A DNA stretch of 62,480 nt. Origin: Discostella pseudostelligera. Lineage: Eukaryota > Bacillariophyta > Thalassiosirophyceae > Thalassiosirales > Thalassiosiraceae. Of this stretch, positions 1 through 10,264 are shown piece after piece. The stretch lies in contig JALLBK010000009.1 in assembly GCA_036940085.1 (NCBI GenBank), positions 1 through 62,480 of the forward strand, read 5' to 3'. Each line of letters opens with the position of its first letter. The stretch's first letter is position 1. The notes beneath the pieces are model-generated. The model ran no database searches, was not told the DNA's origin, and worked only from the letters and a program-made list of their open reading frames with translations. A program made the translations under genes and the position numbers.

Positions 1-74
1 GACAGATCATCCGCCCCTTGTCGACCTTTGACCTTCATCTCTCTTCGTGCTACGACTGATCGCACCACATCATT

Positions 75-389
75 ATGTCACCGTCGTCACGTCATCTCCC
101 TGTTATTACTGCTTTTGCAGCGGTATCATTTTATCTGATTCACAAGTATCAGCGGCATAGTGAAGAGGAGGACAATTTCATTGTTAACCACGTCCTGCCT
201 TCTCTGAAAACACGTCGTCAACGACGCTATTACGCTAATGAGAGAAGAGCACGCAATCGGAAATTGTGGTCTGAATTCCAAGCTGAGCTATCCGACCGTC
301 AATTTCGCCGCGCAACGGTGTATAATGTGGTTGCATGCATCGCCGCTGCCGCTGGCCAATGGCCAAACGTGGGCTATGATTCGCGATAG
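75..389 (+). CDS. Small uncharacterised ORF near the window edge
   Basis: A 104-residue ORF opens with an ATG and has a short hydrophobic stretch at residues 8-22, then a basic middle with RRQRRYYANERRARNRK. I do not recognise it with confidence. The part LWSEFQAELSDRQFRR faintly recalls the region ahead of the catalytic core in Harbinger-type (DDE_Tnp_4) transposases, so it may be a remnant of such an element. No catalytic triad, terminal repeat or target-site duplication can be seen, because the ORF stops after this region and the window begins just upstream. It could also be a chance ORF or the end of a spliced gene. Confidence 0.25.
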   Translation: MSPSSRHLPVITAFAAVSFYLIHKYQRHSEEEDNFIVNHVLPSLKTRRQRRYYANERRARNRKLWSEFQAELSDRQFRRATVYNVVACIAAAAGQWPNVGYDSR

Positions 390-489
390 AGCGAAGGGTT
401 AAGCCGGCTCTCGCTCCGCCATCACCGCCGTCGCTACCGTCGCCGTCGTCTCGATCTCGATTGGTAGTGGTGGTCCATCACCCATCATC

Positions 490-2094
490 ATGATCATGCT
501 TTTCTGCCTCGAATCCATCGTGGCCATCAGCGCCATTGCCATTGCGCTCACCACCTCCCTCGTCTCCGCCGCTGGCTGCTACCCCCCCTACTCCCCCGGA
601 ACCAAATATTCGATCGGTACCTGGGTCTTGGCTACTGTCACCACCACCCCACCTGTAACCTACACACCTTGCGCTACTCCGGGAGTGGGCAATTGCTCCA
701 CCTCCGGTTTCATTCAAACCGGCGGTGTATCAGTAACCGACACTTCGAATTATCAATGCATTTCGGAATATTGGTGTTCACAGGTGGGATATGCGCCCCC
801 GACACTGTATTGGAATCAGGCATGGTCAAAGGAGGGCACCCCTTGCACGGTAAGATTATAAAGATCATGTTGATGAATTTTGCTGCCGATGTCGCTGAGC
901 TGTACGGCTGTACGCACGTGGCTCTCAGATGAGGTGGCAAGCACATCATCATCGACACTTTGAACATCTCCATGAAACATCAACTCACATGTGATACAAA
1001 ATATCACCGTTGTCATGCCTCGCTTCAAACATCAAAAACAAATATTACAGGGAACGGCAGTAATCTCCCCCACCAACTCTCCCATCTTCGTCTCTCTTCC
1101 CAATGTCGGCGGATGTCCCTCCACCTACATTGCCAACTCGCCCTACGAACCAGGCTCACGCGTCTCACTTAATTCAATAGTCTACCAATGCAAATCATGG
1201 CCATCCAGTCTCTACTGTCCCCAGGATGCCTACAAGCCTGACCCATCCTCCACATTGAACTATTGGCAACAGGCATGGGAGCGTGTAGGATATTGCTCTG
1301 GATCAATTATCCCGACCAATTCACCAACTATTGCATCGGGTGGGGGAGGATGTCCCCCTCCTTGGGTCGGGGGAGGGATTTCAAAGTACAAGGCGGATGA
1401 TCGTGTCAGTGTCATCAAGCCTACAAGTGGTGGGGTTACTACCATGGTATACAAATGCAAGGCATGGCCATACTCGGGATACTGTGGACAATTCGATCCA
1501 CTCCACCTTACTGGTGGCTCATTGGGATGGGAATTAGTTGGTGGTTGTTCTGGAACGATTACGCCCACTACATCACCTACCTTTGCAGCTGGAACTGTCA
1601 TTACCGGTTGCCCTAACATGTATGTCGAAGGTAGTACTAGTTACAAATCCGGTGATCAAGTGGCCACACTCATCGTGGGGAGTACCACCCACAAGATGAT
1701 ATACAAGTGTCGCGAATGGCCCAATGGTGAATATTGCAACCAATGCGGCTTTGCACCCGGTACCGAATACTCCAACATGGCATGGATTGAAGTGGGACCA
1801 TGCACGGGTACCTTTGCTCCCACGGCACCACCGACTGAATTCACCAGTGCGTGCAAGTACATCAAGGTTGTCAACAATACTCCCGTAGCGGTCAATGTGA
1901 ACAGATGGACAGCAGGTGTATCGTATGTGGCGGGTGATCAAGTCCATATTGACGGAAACACTTATATGTGCAAGCCGTGGCCGTACTATCTATGGTGTAG
2001 TACTGCAGCGTATCAGCCCACCACTTCGGCTACGGGATTGTGGAATGAGGCATGGAGTCCGAGTGGTCCTTGCCAACGAGTTGCCGTTGCTTAA
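490..2094 (+). CDS. Secreted protein with five chitin-binding-type (ChtBD3-like) modules
   Basis: The gene has two exons, 490-849 and 1051-2094, joined at ACG|GTAAGA and ttacag|GGAACG in phase 0, giving 467 residues. Residues 1-28 form a signal peptide (hydrophobic core up to SLVSAAG). Five Cys-rich modules follow, at roughly residues 29-119, 141-203, 220-287, 306-370 and 387-462. Each has the pattern Y-x-G/D-x-x-V, then Y-x-C-K/R-x-W-P, a short gap and C, then W near the end and a closing G-x-C. Linkers are Thr/Pro-rich (for example TPTTSPT), which suggests O-glycosylation. This layout resembles carbohydrate-binding modules of the CBM5/12 (ChtBD3) type, common in chitin-fibre-making centric diatoms. 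No catalytic domain is present, so it is probably an extracellular or cell-wall binding protein. The splice is supported because it recreates the linker motif C-T-G-T that ends the other modules. The module family is inferred. Confidence 0.8.
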
Positions 2095-2601
2095 GAAGTC
2101 CGTGCACTGTAGTGGCAAATCGTCTACTTTAAGAGTGTACGATTTGGATCTGATACGGTAGTTGATAATGATAGCAGCACTAGGCCTTGTGTTTAGTTTG
2201 GAATACATTTCTCTCTCGCTGCCGTGAAATAATAATGCATTGAATTACAGGATTTGGTAGAGAAAGAGAGTAGAAAGTACCTTTATATGAAAATAATGGA
2301 ATTCAGAATTATCTTTTAGATTGTTAGGGCCGGTTCTGATGTTGCTGTTGTCGTGGACCATGCCGATGTTGTCAACATGAAGCGTCGTCGGGAGAAGTAT
2401 CACTGCAATTGTAGAAGTAGTGTCTGTTTCGGTTGTTGCATTGTTGTGGCGAATTTGTTACCGCCACCGTCATTGTCGTCGTATCAGTAACTTCGTAACC
2501 ACTTTGCAATATCCAATACCAATCATTCTATCAGCGCCACATGGAGATGCTAACCAGCATGTTTCTGAGTCGATTGATTATGGCATTACCATGCAGCCAC
2601 A
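2095..2601. other. Intergenic stretch between convergent genes
   Basis: This is the shared 3' region of the chitin-binding-type gene (+) and the DTW gene (-). It is AT-rich near 2210-2320. I see no gene, RNA or clear repeat in it. Confidence 0.5.
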
Positions 2602-3687
2602 CTATCCATCTTGTTCCTTCGGTAGAGTATTCTGTCGCCCCAAAGCTTCATTGTTAATAATCACAGCATCAATAATGCTCTGTTGAATTTGGGATGACAC
2701 TCCAAGCTCCAATAACAATTGTCCACATGCTTCGGCAGTACTAACTCGATGTGCTACTACCATTGTCTTCTCATCGTCTGCAGGACATTGCTGTAGTCGC
2801 TGCAATTGCTGTTGACTTTGATGTGCATGACCATAATTCTTATGTGCACGATGGAAAACTGACCTGTTCATAGGACGGAGTTGCACTAGTACCGGTAATG
2901 CTGTAGTTGAATGGAGATGTTTCCGAAGGGAAGTGTGCATATTGCGTGCTTGGGTGTAGGTTCCATCCAATACCACTGCTCGAATTAGAGGCGTTGTTGG
3001 CTCGCATGTATTTATTGTCGAATTTGAGTTGTCCTCCTCCTTCGAGCATATACCAGTAGATTGTTGTTGCTGCCGCTCCAGAAATTGAGACACAGTCAAT
3101 GCATCCTTATCAGGCCACAAGATCATTGTATTCGTAATATCGATAATCATTTCTTGTGCCAATTTATCCACATCCCCCACTTTTCCAAATATAAAATATT
3201 GTACATTAGTATGATGTTGTTGGTGCTCTTTATCTGGAAGCATCATTCGCAATAGTTTGGCACTGTTCCCCGCACACAGATATTCTTTGGGGTGCATCAA
3301 TATTAACAATTTGACATTCACAGAGTGGCCTAACAGTGACGATGACGTCGACGATGACGACGATAGGATGTGGCTATTTCGTGCATGAAGTTCCTGTATC
3401 CGATGGCAGATGCAGTTCATTAAATCGAACCAACAGCCCTGACAGCGAAGTCGAGCTCGCGACATGGATTCTCTATGCTCAAGCGACAATGTCGTCATGG
3501 CCTCCATGAGATCCCAGCCATGCATTCCCTGTGCGAGAAGATTCTGCTTGTGAGAACGGACAGTTTGTAATCTCTGTCCGTGACGCTCGGCTTGTTCGGC
3601 ATGGTGAGAGTGGGTATGGGATTGCTGTGGAGGATAGAGAGTGGAGGATACGGCGGCGGCGGCGGCGTCGGCCATGGTCTTGGCCAT
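2602..3687 (-). CDS. DTW-domain protein, probable tRNA-uridine aminocarboxypropyltransferase
   Basis: A single-exon protein of 361 residues starting MAKTMADAAAA. DTW-family enzymes transfer the 3-amino-3-carboxypropyl group of S-adenosylmethionine to uridine in tRNA, making acp3U. Visible family marks, in order, are a zinc-type cluster C-x2-C...C-x-C near residue 82 (RCQGCWFDLMNCIC), HPKE followed by NSAKLL near 130-145, the signature region VVLDGTYTQARNM near 238-250, and STAEA near 316. The namesake motif D-x-T-W reads D-G-T-Y, so the Trp is replaced by Tyr. Gln-rich and Ser-rich inserts separate the conserved blocks. It is divergent from the desaturase gene, with 416 bp between start codons. 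The family call is firm. The exact tRNA position modified, and whether it is the DTWD1 or DTWD2 type, cannot be told by eye. Confidence 0.82.
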   Translation of the reverse strand: MAKTMADAAAAAVSSTLYPPQQSHTHSHHAEQAERHGQRLQTVRSHKQNLLAQGMHGWDLMEAMTTLSLEHRESMSRARLRCQGCWFDLMNCICHRIQELHARNSHILSSSSSTSSSLLGHSVNVKLLILMHPKEYLCAGNSAKLLRMMLPDKEHQQHHTNVQYFIFGKVGDVDKLAQEMIIDITNTMILWPDKDALTVSQFLERQQQQSTGICSKEEDNSNSTINTCEPTTPLIRAVVLDGTYTQARNMHTSLRKHLHSTTALPVLVQLRPMNRSVFHRAHKNYGHAHQSQQQLQRLQQCPADDEKTMVVAHRVSTAEACGQLLLELGVSSQIQQSIIDAVIINNEALGRQNTLPKEQDG

Positions 3688-4103
3688 GCCATGGTCATAT
3701 TATTATCTTTTCTCCCCGCCGCGAACGAGTTGTGACGTCAGCGTTCGCATCATCTACTCCTAAGTATTATTATTTCTTCTGTACAATAAGGTGGTCGATG
3801 AATGACGCACCCTAGAAGTTCAACCCGTCCGTCTGTCACCATTCGAACGGGTATCTAGATGCACCAGGACGCACCACTCCACCGGAAACAAGAACAACCG
3901 CATGGTCGATGGTCGTTGCAGTACGAATCTACCATCGATCGGGGGGTTCTATTATTTCTATCGGGAGTTTGATTGATTGAATTGGGGCGCGGGCGGACCA
4001 CAGTCTCAATCTGAACTACTTCTCCATCAGTTGCATCTATCGGTTGCGATCGCGACGACGTGTCATATCTAGTAGCAGGGCCAAAGCGGAAGAAATAATA
4101 ATA
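3688..4103. promoter_or_regulatory. Divergent promoter with a perfect CRE (TGACGTCA)
   Basis: This 416-bp gap separates the start codons of the DTW gene (-) and the desaturase gene (+). At 3733-3740 it contains the palindrome TGACGTCA, the classic binding site of CREB/ATF-type bZIP factors. TGACGT-type elements are known in diatoms as CO2/cAMP-responsive elements. A GC-rich CCCCGCCGCGAA lies at 3715-3726. It is the only one of the eight divergent promoters here without a clear GGCGGGAA motif. Confidence 0.5.
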
Positions 4104-5678
4104 ATGTGTGGTGCACCATCCTCGTCCTCGGACCCTCCAACTCCACCATCGACACTACGACGCCGAGTCATCGCAAAAGGCAAAGGGAGAAACGGATCCG
4201 ACGAGCCTGATCATGTTGCCAATGAGAAAGTTACAACCTTGGTAGCGGCGGAGACATCATCAATGCCAAAGCCAGCGGCTACGACGATGACGACGACGTC
4301 GGCATCAATGACAATGCTTCTCGAGCCCAAAGTTTCCTACTCCTCCGGTGTGGCCTTCTACCCCCCCTCCAATCATCATTGGCGCATTGGTGGAAAGTGG
4401 TACGACTTTACCGACTTTCTACCCCATCACCCTGGCGGGTCCGAGGTACTACTCATGGTACGAGATCGATTCGAGGATGCCACCTTTGTATTTGAATCAC
4501 ATCATCATAATTACAAAAAGACCCGGGCGATGATACGAAAGTATGAAGTGGAGGAATCGGTGGTGCGTGCGGCTGGATTGCGACGTCGACCTACCAAACG
4601 TACAATTATAACCGGCTGTGATGGAGAGAATGATCATATTCATCATCATCATGATCGTCATTTGGATGCCAATGAAACCCCCAAGCTATTGGGAGACGAT
4701 GCCTTCTACTCGATCATGCGACAACGTGTATCCCAATATCTATTCAGGGTGGGCTCTCCTCGTGGTGGCCCTACCAAACAATGCATCCTTCTGTTCTGGA
4801 CATCGTTCATTGCATGGTTATCTTGCTACCTATGGCTACTTACCACAGCATCGATCGTTGCATCGATTTGTCTTGGATTTACCGCCGCATGGCTTGGCGC
4901 TTTTGGTCATAACTGGGTCCATCAACCAAAGTACAAATTATGGGCACACTTATCCCTCGACGTCGTCGGCTTTAGCAGTGATGCATGGTTCCGAGAACAC
5001 AATTTACAGCATCACATGTATACCAATACTCCGTGGGATAATCACTTTACTGGATCGGCACCATGGCTTATTACTGATCCGACGGTGGAACGCAACGTTT
5101 TACAGAAGTATGTCATGCCATATATCAACCCCATCCTGCTGTCGTTTGGGCTGTACACCAATTACTTGATTAATACTGTCGAAGTGATCAAGGGAAATGA
5201 GGTGGTAACGCCATGGAAACTTTTACTACCGTTGGAGGTTGGAGCGATGATATATACCTGGGGATGGAGAGGAATGATCTTAATGTTCCTCTCTCACTCC
5301 ATATTGGGCATGTACTACTTCACCATGGCATTGATGAATCACAACGCCCATCATTGCCTCAATGTTATGAAGCGGAATGCCTCTCGTGATTGGGGTGAAG
5401 CACAGATTATCTCCTCTGCAGATTGGGCCGTGGGCATGCCGTTTTGGGCCGCGGGCATTTATCTATGGTTGAATTATCATACCGTGCATCACCTTTTTCC
5501 TCTGATAGATTTTTCACATCATCCGGCAATACAGCAAATATTGATTGAGACATGCAAGGAGTTCCAGATTGATTATGTTGTTGCATCGCCCGTGGACATT
5601 TACATTCAGATGGTGCGCTCGTTTTCATCACCGTCGTCGTTGATGCAGGAGATTTTGGTATATGGTGGAGGAATATAG
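4104..5678 (+). CDS. Cytochrome b5-fused fatty acid (or sphingolipid) desaturase
   Basis: A single-exon protein of 524 residues. The start is the first in-frame ATG (MCGAPSSSS); the open frame extends upstream but without an ATG. After a low-complexity N-terminus comes a cytochrome b5 domain with the haem motif HPGG at about residue 108. The membrane desaturase domain follows, with three His boxes: HNWVH near 268, HNLQHH near 298 and YHTVHH near 458. Hydrophobic pairs of helices lie between boxes 1 and 2 and between boxes 2 and 3. N-terminal b5 fusion is typical of front-end desaturases, which act on ER lipids using electrons from the b5 domain. Those normally have Gln as the first residue of box 3 (QxxHH); here it is His, so regioselectivity is uncertain. 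It converges with the purine gene, with only 131 bp between stop codons. Confidence 0.85.
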   Translation: MCGAPSSSSDPPTPPSTLRRRVIAKGKGRNGSDEPDHVANEKVTTLVAAETSSMPKPAATTMTTTSASMTMLLEPKVSYSSGVAFYPPSNHHWRIGGKWYDFTDFLPHHPGGSEVLLMVRDRFEDATFVFESHHHNYKKTRAMIRKYEVEESVVRAAGLRRRPTKRTIITGCDGENDHIHHHHDRHLDANETPKLLGDDAFYSIMRQRVSQYLFRVGSPRGGPTKQCILLFWTSFIAWLSCYLWLLTTASIVASICLGFTAAWLGAFGHNWVHQPKYKLWAHLSLDVVGFSSDAWFREHNLQHHMYTNTPWDNHFTGSAPWLITDPTVERNVLQKYVMPYINPILLSFGLYTNYLINTVEVIKGNEVVTPWKLLLPLEVGAMIYTWGWRGMILMFLSHSILGMYYFTMALMNHNAHHCLNVMKRNASRDWGEAQIISSADWAVGMPFWAAGIYLWLNYHTVHHLFPLIDFSHHPAIQQILIETCKEFQIDYVVASPVDIYIQMVRSFSSPSSLMQEILVYGGGI

Positions 5679-5809
5679 AACCGATGGGAGGTTCGAGGTT
5701 TGAATTGCCGAGTCACCATGAGTTGCAACAAACAGGATGATATTACAGTGCTACCTAAATGTACCTTTGTCGCTAGGTGCTCATGTCTTAAACTTAGAGT
5801 TCTATGTAT

Positions 5810-8800
5810 CTATGCAAGGTTATGTTTCATTTCCACTTGTTCTTCGTTCCCCTGGCGATCAGTTAATACACCCAAGTCATAAACCAAAAGCTCGCCAGCT
5901 TCATGTAGCAGCGACTTCACCTCGTCAACGCAATCCTTCTTCACAATGAGAACCATCCCAATACCACAGTTGAAAGTGCGGAGCATTTCGTGATCGTCCA
6001 ATCCACTAATTTGCTTCATCCAGCTGAAGACATTGGGAAGAGGTGGATGGCCCATGATTTCGGCCTTGACATTTGATGGTAGACTTCGAGGTAAATTCTC
6101 GAGTAGACCGCCACCAGTAATGTGAGCAAGACCATGTAACAATTGCTTCTGCAGCAGCGGAAGGCAACACTTGACATAAATCTTCGTTGGCGTCAAGAGT
6201 GAATCCCCAACTGTTCCGGCGTTCCTATCCCAGGGACACGCTGAATCATAGTCCAAATTTGCTTTCTCAACTAGCTTCCGGACCAAGCTGAATCCGTTGC
6301 TGTGTACTCCACTGCTAGGAAGCCCCAGAAGGACATCTCCAGCACTAACGTTTTGCGGCAGCACCCTATCTCTATGCACAGCCCCGACGCTAAAACCTGC
6401 CAAGTCGTAGTCTCCAGGAGCGTACATGGATGGCATCTCGGCCGTCTCTCCACCAATTAGCCCACAACCGGCTTGCTTACACCCCTCAGCAATTCCCAGA
6501 ACGACAGCAGCGGCCTCTTCCACATCCAGCTTGCCCGTGGCAAAGTAGTCGAGGAAAAACAATGGCTCTCCACCAGCGACAATAAGATCATTGACACACA
6601 TGGCAACCAAATCAATGCCAACTGATTGATGCTTCTTTGTCAAGTGAGCTACACGAAGCTTGGTGCCCACACCATCCGTGGCGCCGATAATGATGGTGTC
6701 TTCTGATTTATACCCCGCCGCCGCCAAATCGAACAGCCCCCCGAACCCACCCAGTTCGGCATCGCATCCAGGCCGACGAGTTGCCTTGCACGATGGTTTG
6801 ATAAGCTCCACAAGTGAATTTCCAGCATCAATGCTTACACCTGCATCGGCATAGCTGACCGTGGTCTTGCACTTCTTCTGAATGGCCTCGATGAAGGAGG
6901 GGCCCTCGAGAGCTTGTACCTTTGCCTTTAGTGACTCCGCCGTCTCTCCTGCTTCTACCTTGACAATTTTCTGGACGACGATAGGTCCACCATCGACGTC
7001 TTCTGTCACCTCGTGAATGGTGCAACCACTTTCGGTTTCATTTGCATCGATGACAGCTTGATGCACCTACCGACCCCCAGACAGTGATTAAGAAAATCAA
7101 GACATTAGTACCATGCAAAGACGCGAGAGTACACATGCAGCAATATCAAAATAGATTCCTAACTCACTGCCAAATCCATCCCTCCAGCATGTTTTGGTAG
7201 TAATGACGGATGCACATTGATACACCGACCTGACCAATAGTCAGTGAATGACTTTGATAGAATCCGCATGTACCCCACCAACAATACATACTCCACGCCC
7301 GCACCCACCAACACTGACGTACACTCAGCATCGAATTGCTCCCTACTCAATCCTTTCGAGGATACAAATTTAGTAGTCACTGTGACTCCCAAACTCTTAC
7401 CCTTGTCAAGAATCGGAGCGGAGCTTCGATTGCTCACCACAGCGACGATTTCTGCGTGTAGACTTCCATTGGCGCATGCCTCCATAACAGGAATAAGTGC
7501 CGTTCCACGTGTGGACCCCAAAACACCGATACGCAACTTCTTTCGAATGGCGCCCTTGGCAATGTCCGTCCGGTAGTGCATCAAGTTAGCACCAGCACTA
7601 TCCTCAAACGTGATATGCTCAACAGTCTTGTACGATGCGGCGAGTGCCTCTGTTAAGTTCGATCCCATCCCAGTCACGGCAAGGACACGCCCTCCTGAGC
7701 AACGCGTAATGTTATCCTCCACCTTCGTACCGGCATGATACACCTTGACATTCTCAAAGGCACCAGCACTCTCCAACCCATGAATCGCCATTCCTTTGGG
7801 ATATGTTTCCGGATATCCCTTGGCAGCACAGACCACCGTGGCCGCCGAGACATGTTCCTTAAAGCGTACGTCAATAGTGTTAAGCGTTCCATTGCAACAA
7901 GCCTGCATGACTTCATAGAGATCCGTCTCAAGGAGAGGAAGGACGACTTGAGTTTCGGGATCACCGAAACGACAGTTGAATTCAAGTACGGATGGACCGT
8001 TCGGCGTGAGCCTTCGGGAATAGAATGCAAAATTATCAAGCATGAATGATGAGATATTTCATCACGTCCAGAAATGGTAAATGAATAGGTGCATCGACAT
8101 GTGGTTGTACTCACATCATTCCAGCATACAAAATTCCCACATACGGTGTGCCCCGCTCTGCCATCTTCTCCACCGTCGTAATACACATCTTTTCAATCTC
8201 ACGATGCAATTCCGGCGTCACACACGGTGCGGGAGCATACGCACCCATGCCACCAGTATTCAACCCCAAATCCCCATCCAAGGCACGTTTGTGATCTTGG
8301 GCGGCAGGCATGAGTACGGCCGTCTTTCCATCACAAAAGGCCAAGCAGGATGCTTCGGGTCCGGACATGAACGATTCAATGACGCAAGTGTCCCCCGCGG
8401 AACCAAAAGCTTTATCACACATGATTTCTTCGACTGCCGCAATGGTCTCCTCGAGGGTAGTGGGAAGTAATACGCCTTTTCCGGCTGCAAGGCCGGATGC
8501 CTTGATGACTTGACGATCATTGGGAATGTCGAGAGATTGGACGTAGGAAATCGCCTCATCGGGAGAAGTGAAGTTACGATATTTGGCAGTGGGGATATTG
8601 TGTTGTTGAAGAAAGTCTTTGGTGAAGGCCTGAGAAAACATCAGAATATCCATCGCAAGAACTTGTTTGAGAATTGGATGATAATGAAACTCATTGGAGT
8701 TTCGGAAGGATGGTGACGATGATGCGCTTCATGTAAAAATAAAATTGATATCACTAACCTTGCTTGCCTCCAACTGTGCTCCGGCCATGGTAGGACCAAA

Positions 8801-9902
8801 TACCTTCACATTGGGACAATGTTTTGCAAGTTCATCAACGACACCATCGACCAAGGGTTGTTCGGGACCTACCACTACCATATTGGCTTGCACAGCTTGG
8901 ACTAATTGGATGACTGTGGCATTGTCCATGGTAGTTAGTGGTGCAGACGTCGTCGTCGAGCCACTATCCAATAGCATATCAGTAGTGGCATTGCATATTT
9001 TGCCACCCCCCTCCGATTGTGTCCCACCATTCCCGGGCAAACAAATAATCTTCCCCACCAATGGAGATTTCGACAATGCCACTGCCAATGCATGTTCTCG
9101 ACCACCATTTCCCAATAGTACCACAGTATCCATGGATGGTTGTGTGAGATGAGATACAGCCGATTGATCAAGGTTGGTAAGGGCAGATAGTGTTGCTGCC
9201 GATGGATTCTTCGATTGTGGTTGTTGTTGCTCCTGAGAAAACACGCACAATGCCAAATATTCCTCGGCTTCCGCAGCCGTAGACAAAGCAGTGCCATCAT
9301 TATCAAGAAGGAAGGAAGAAGTCTTGGAATCAAATGTAACAACCACCACAGGGTTCGATGCAGTGGAGGATGCAGAACGGTAGATGGACGAACGAATGTA
9401 ATTGGATTCCTCTTGGGATGCCGCCGCCAAATACTCGGTAAGCGATGTGGGTAGATTGTAAACAATGATCAATGGTTGATGTTGTTGTTGTGTGCTGGTA
9501 GTAGTGGCGGTGCTAGTTTTGTTATTGAGAAAAGTGCGGTAGGGTGCCTGCAGTAGTGCATATTCCATTGATTGGGATCGGACAGGTTGGATGGTTTGGA
9601 GGCTAAAGCGACTGGTTGCGTTGGCGACTAGTTGGAGCACCTACATATCAAAATCAATTCAAGGAAATAATGAGTACCATGATAGAACACACATGAGAGA
9701 GGTGAGAAAATAATAATGTAGGAGCAAGTAAAACGGAAAAGACGCCATCAAACTGATAACAACATAGACGACGCCGACAGACAAGGTGACACGTGATGAA
9801 GACGACTATGCCCTCAGCATCAATGATACGTACCGGCGCTGGCGTCGAGCCACCAAAGCCAATCAAGGCAATGTCCGCTTGCGACAAGTCTGGGATGACC
9901 AT
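5810..9902 (-). CDS. Trifunctional purine enzyme, domain order GARS-GART-AIRS
   Basis: Five exons are inferred: 9902-9834, 9640-8759, 8629-8115, 8011-7168 and 7066-5810, giving 1188 residues. All junctions are GT-AG and restore conserved family sequence (for example EASK|AFTKDF and AGMM|LTPNG). Domains in order are: an unassigned N-terminal extension (1-190); phosphoribosylamine-glycine ligase (about 190-640; GNGGREHA, LEFNCRFGDPE); glycinamide ribonucleotide transformylase (about 645-833; HPSLLPKHAGG and the catalytic-type Asp in EDVDGGP); and AIR synthetase (about 835-1180; GATDGVGTK, GGETAEMP). These are steps 2, 3 and 5 of de novo purine synthesis, from phosphoribosylamine to AIR. The animal trifunctional enzyme has AIRS in the middle; here GART is in the middle. 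No clear organelle signal is seen, so it is probably cytosolic. Divergent from bystin. Confidence 0.92.
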
Positions 9903-10264
9903 GATTGCTGAATTGATGTTGGTACTATGCTTTCGCTCTTCCCTATGGAGTCGATTGATGATGGGTGTTGGGTAGCACACTGCCGCCGTCACCGTCGACG
10001 AGTGTCGAGTGTCGAGTGTCGAGTGTCGAGTTCCCGCCATGTTTTGATGGTGAGAATCTTTGCGCCTTGCAGTCGTCCGTGAGATGAATGGCTGTGGATC
10101 TTTCGTCTGTCCACCCCCGCCCCCACCGCAGAGCCCTGCAGAGCCACACATAAAAAGCAACTGGCTGCGGCGACGGCGACGGCGACGGCGACGACGATGG
10201 TTCAATAACATTGGATTTATTTTCATTGGAGAGAACAATCAATCATCCATCGATCATCATCATC
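9903..10264. promoter_or_regulatory. Divergent promoter with a 7-bp tandem array next to an E2F-like site
   Basis: The gap lies between the purine gene (-) and bystin (+). The heptamer CGAGTGT repeats in tandem from 9999 to about 10030 (four copies plus a partial one) and runs directly into TTCCCGCCATG at 10031-10041, the reverse complement of a GGCGGGAA E2F-type site. A run of GGCGAC-type repeats lies at 10168-10195. Confidence 0.5.

Noticed and set aside
4044..4103. 20-residue upstream extension of the desaturase
   Set aside because: It begins with TTG; the first in-frame ATG is 4104.
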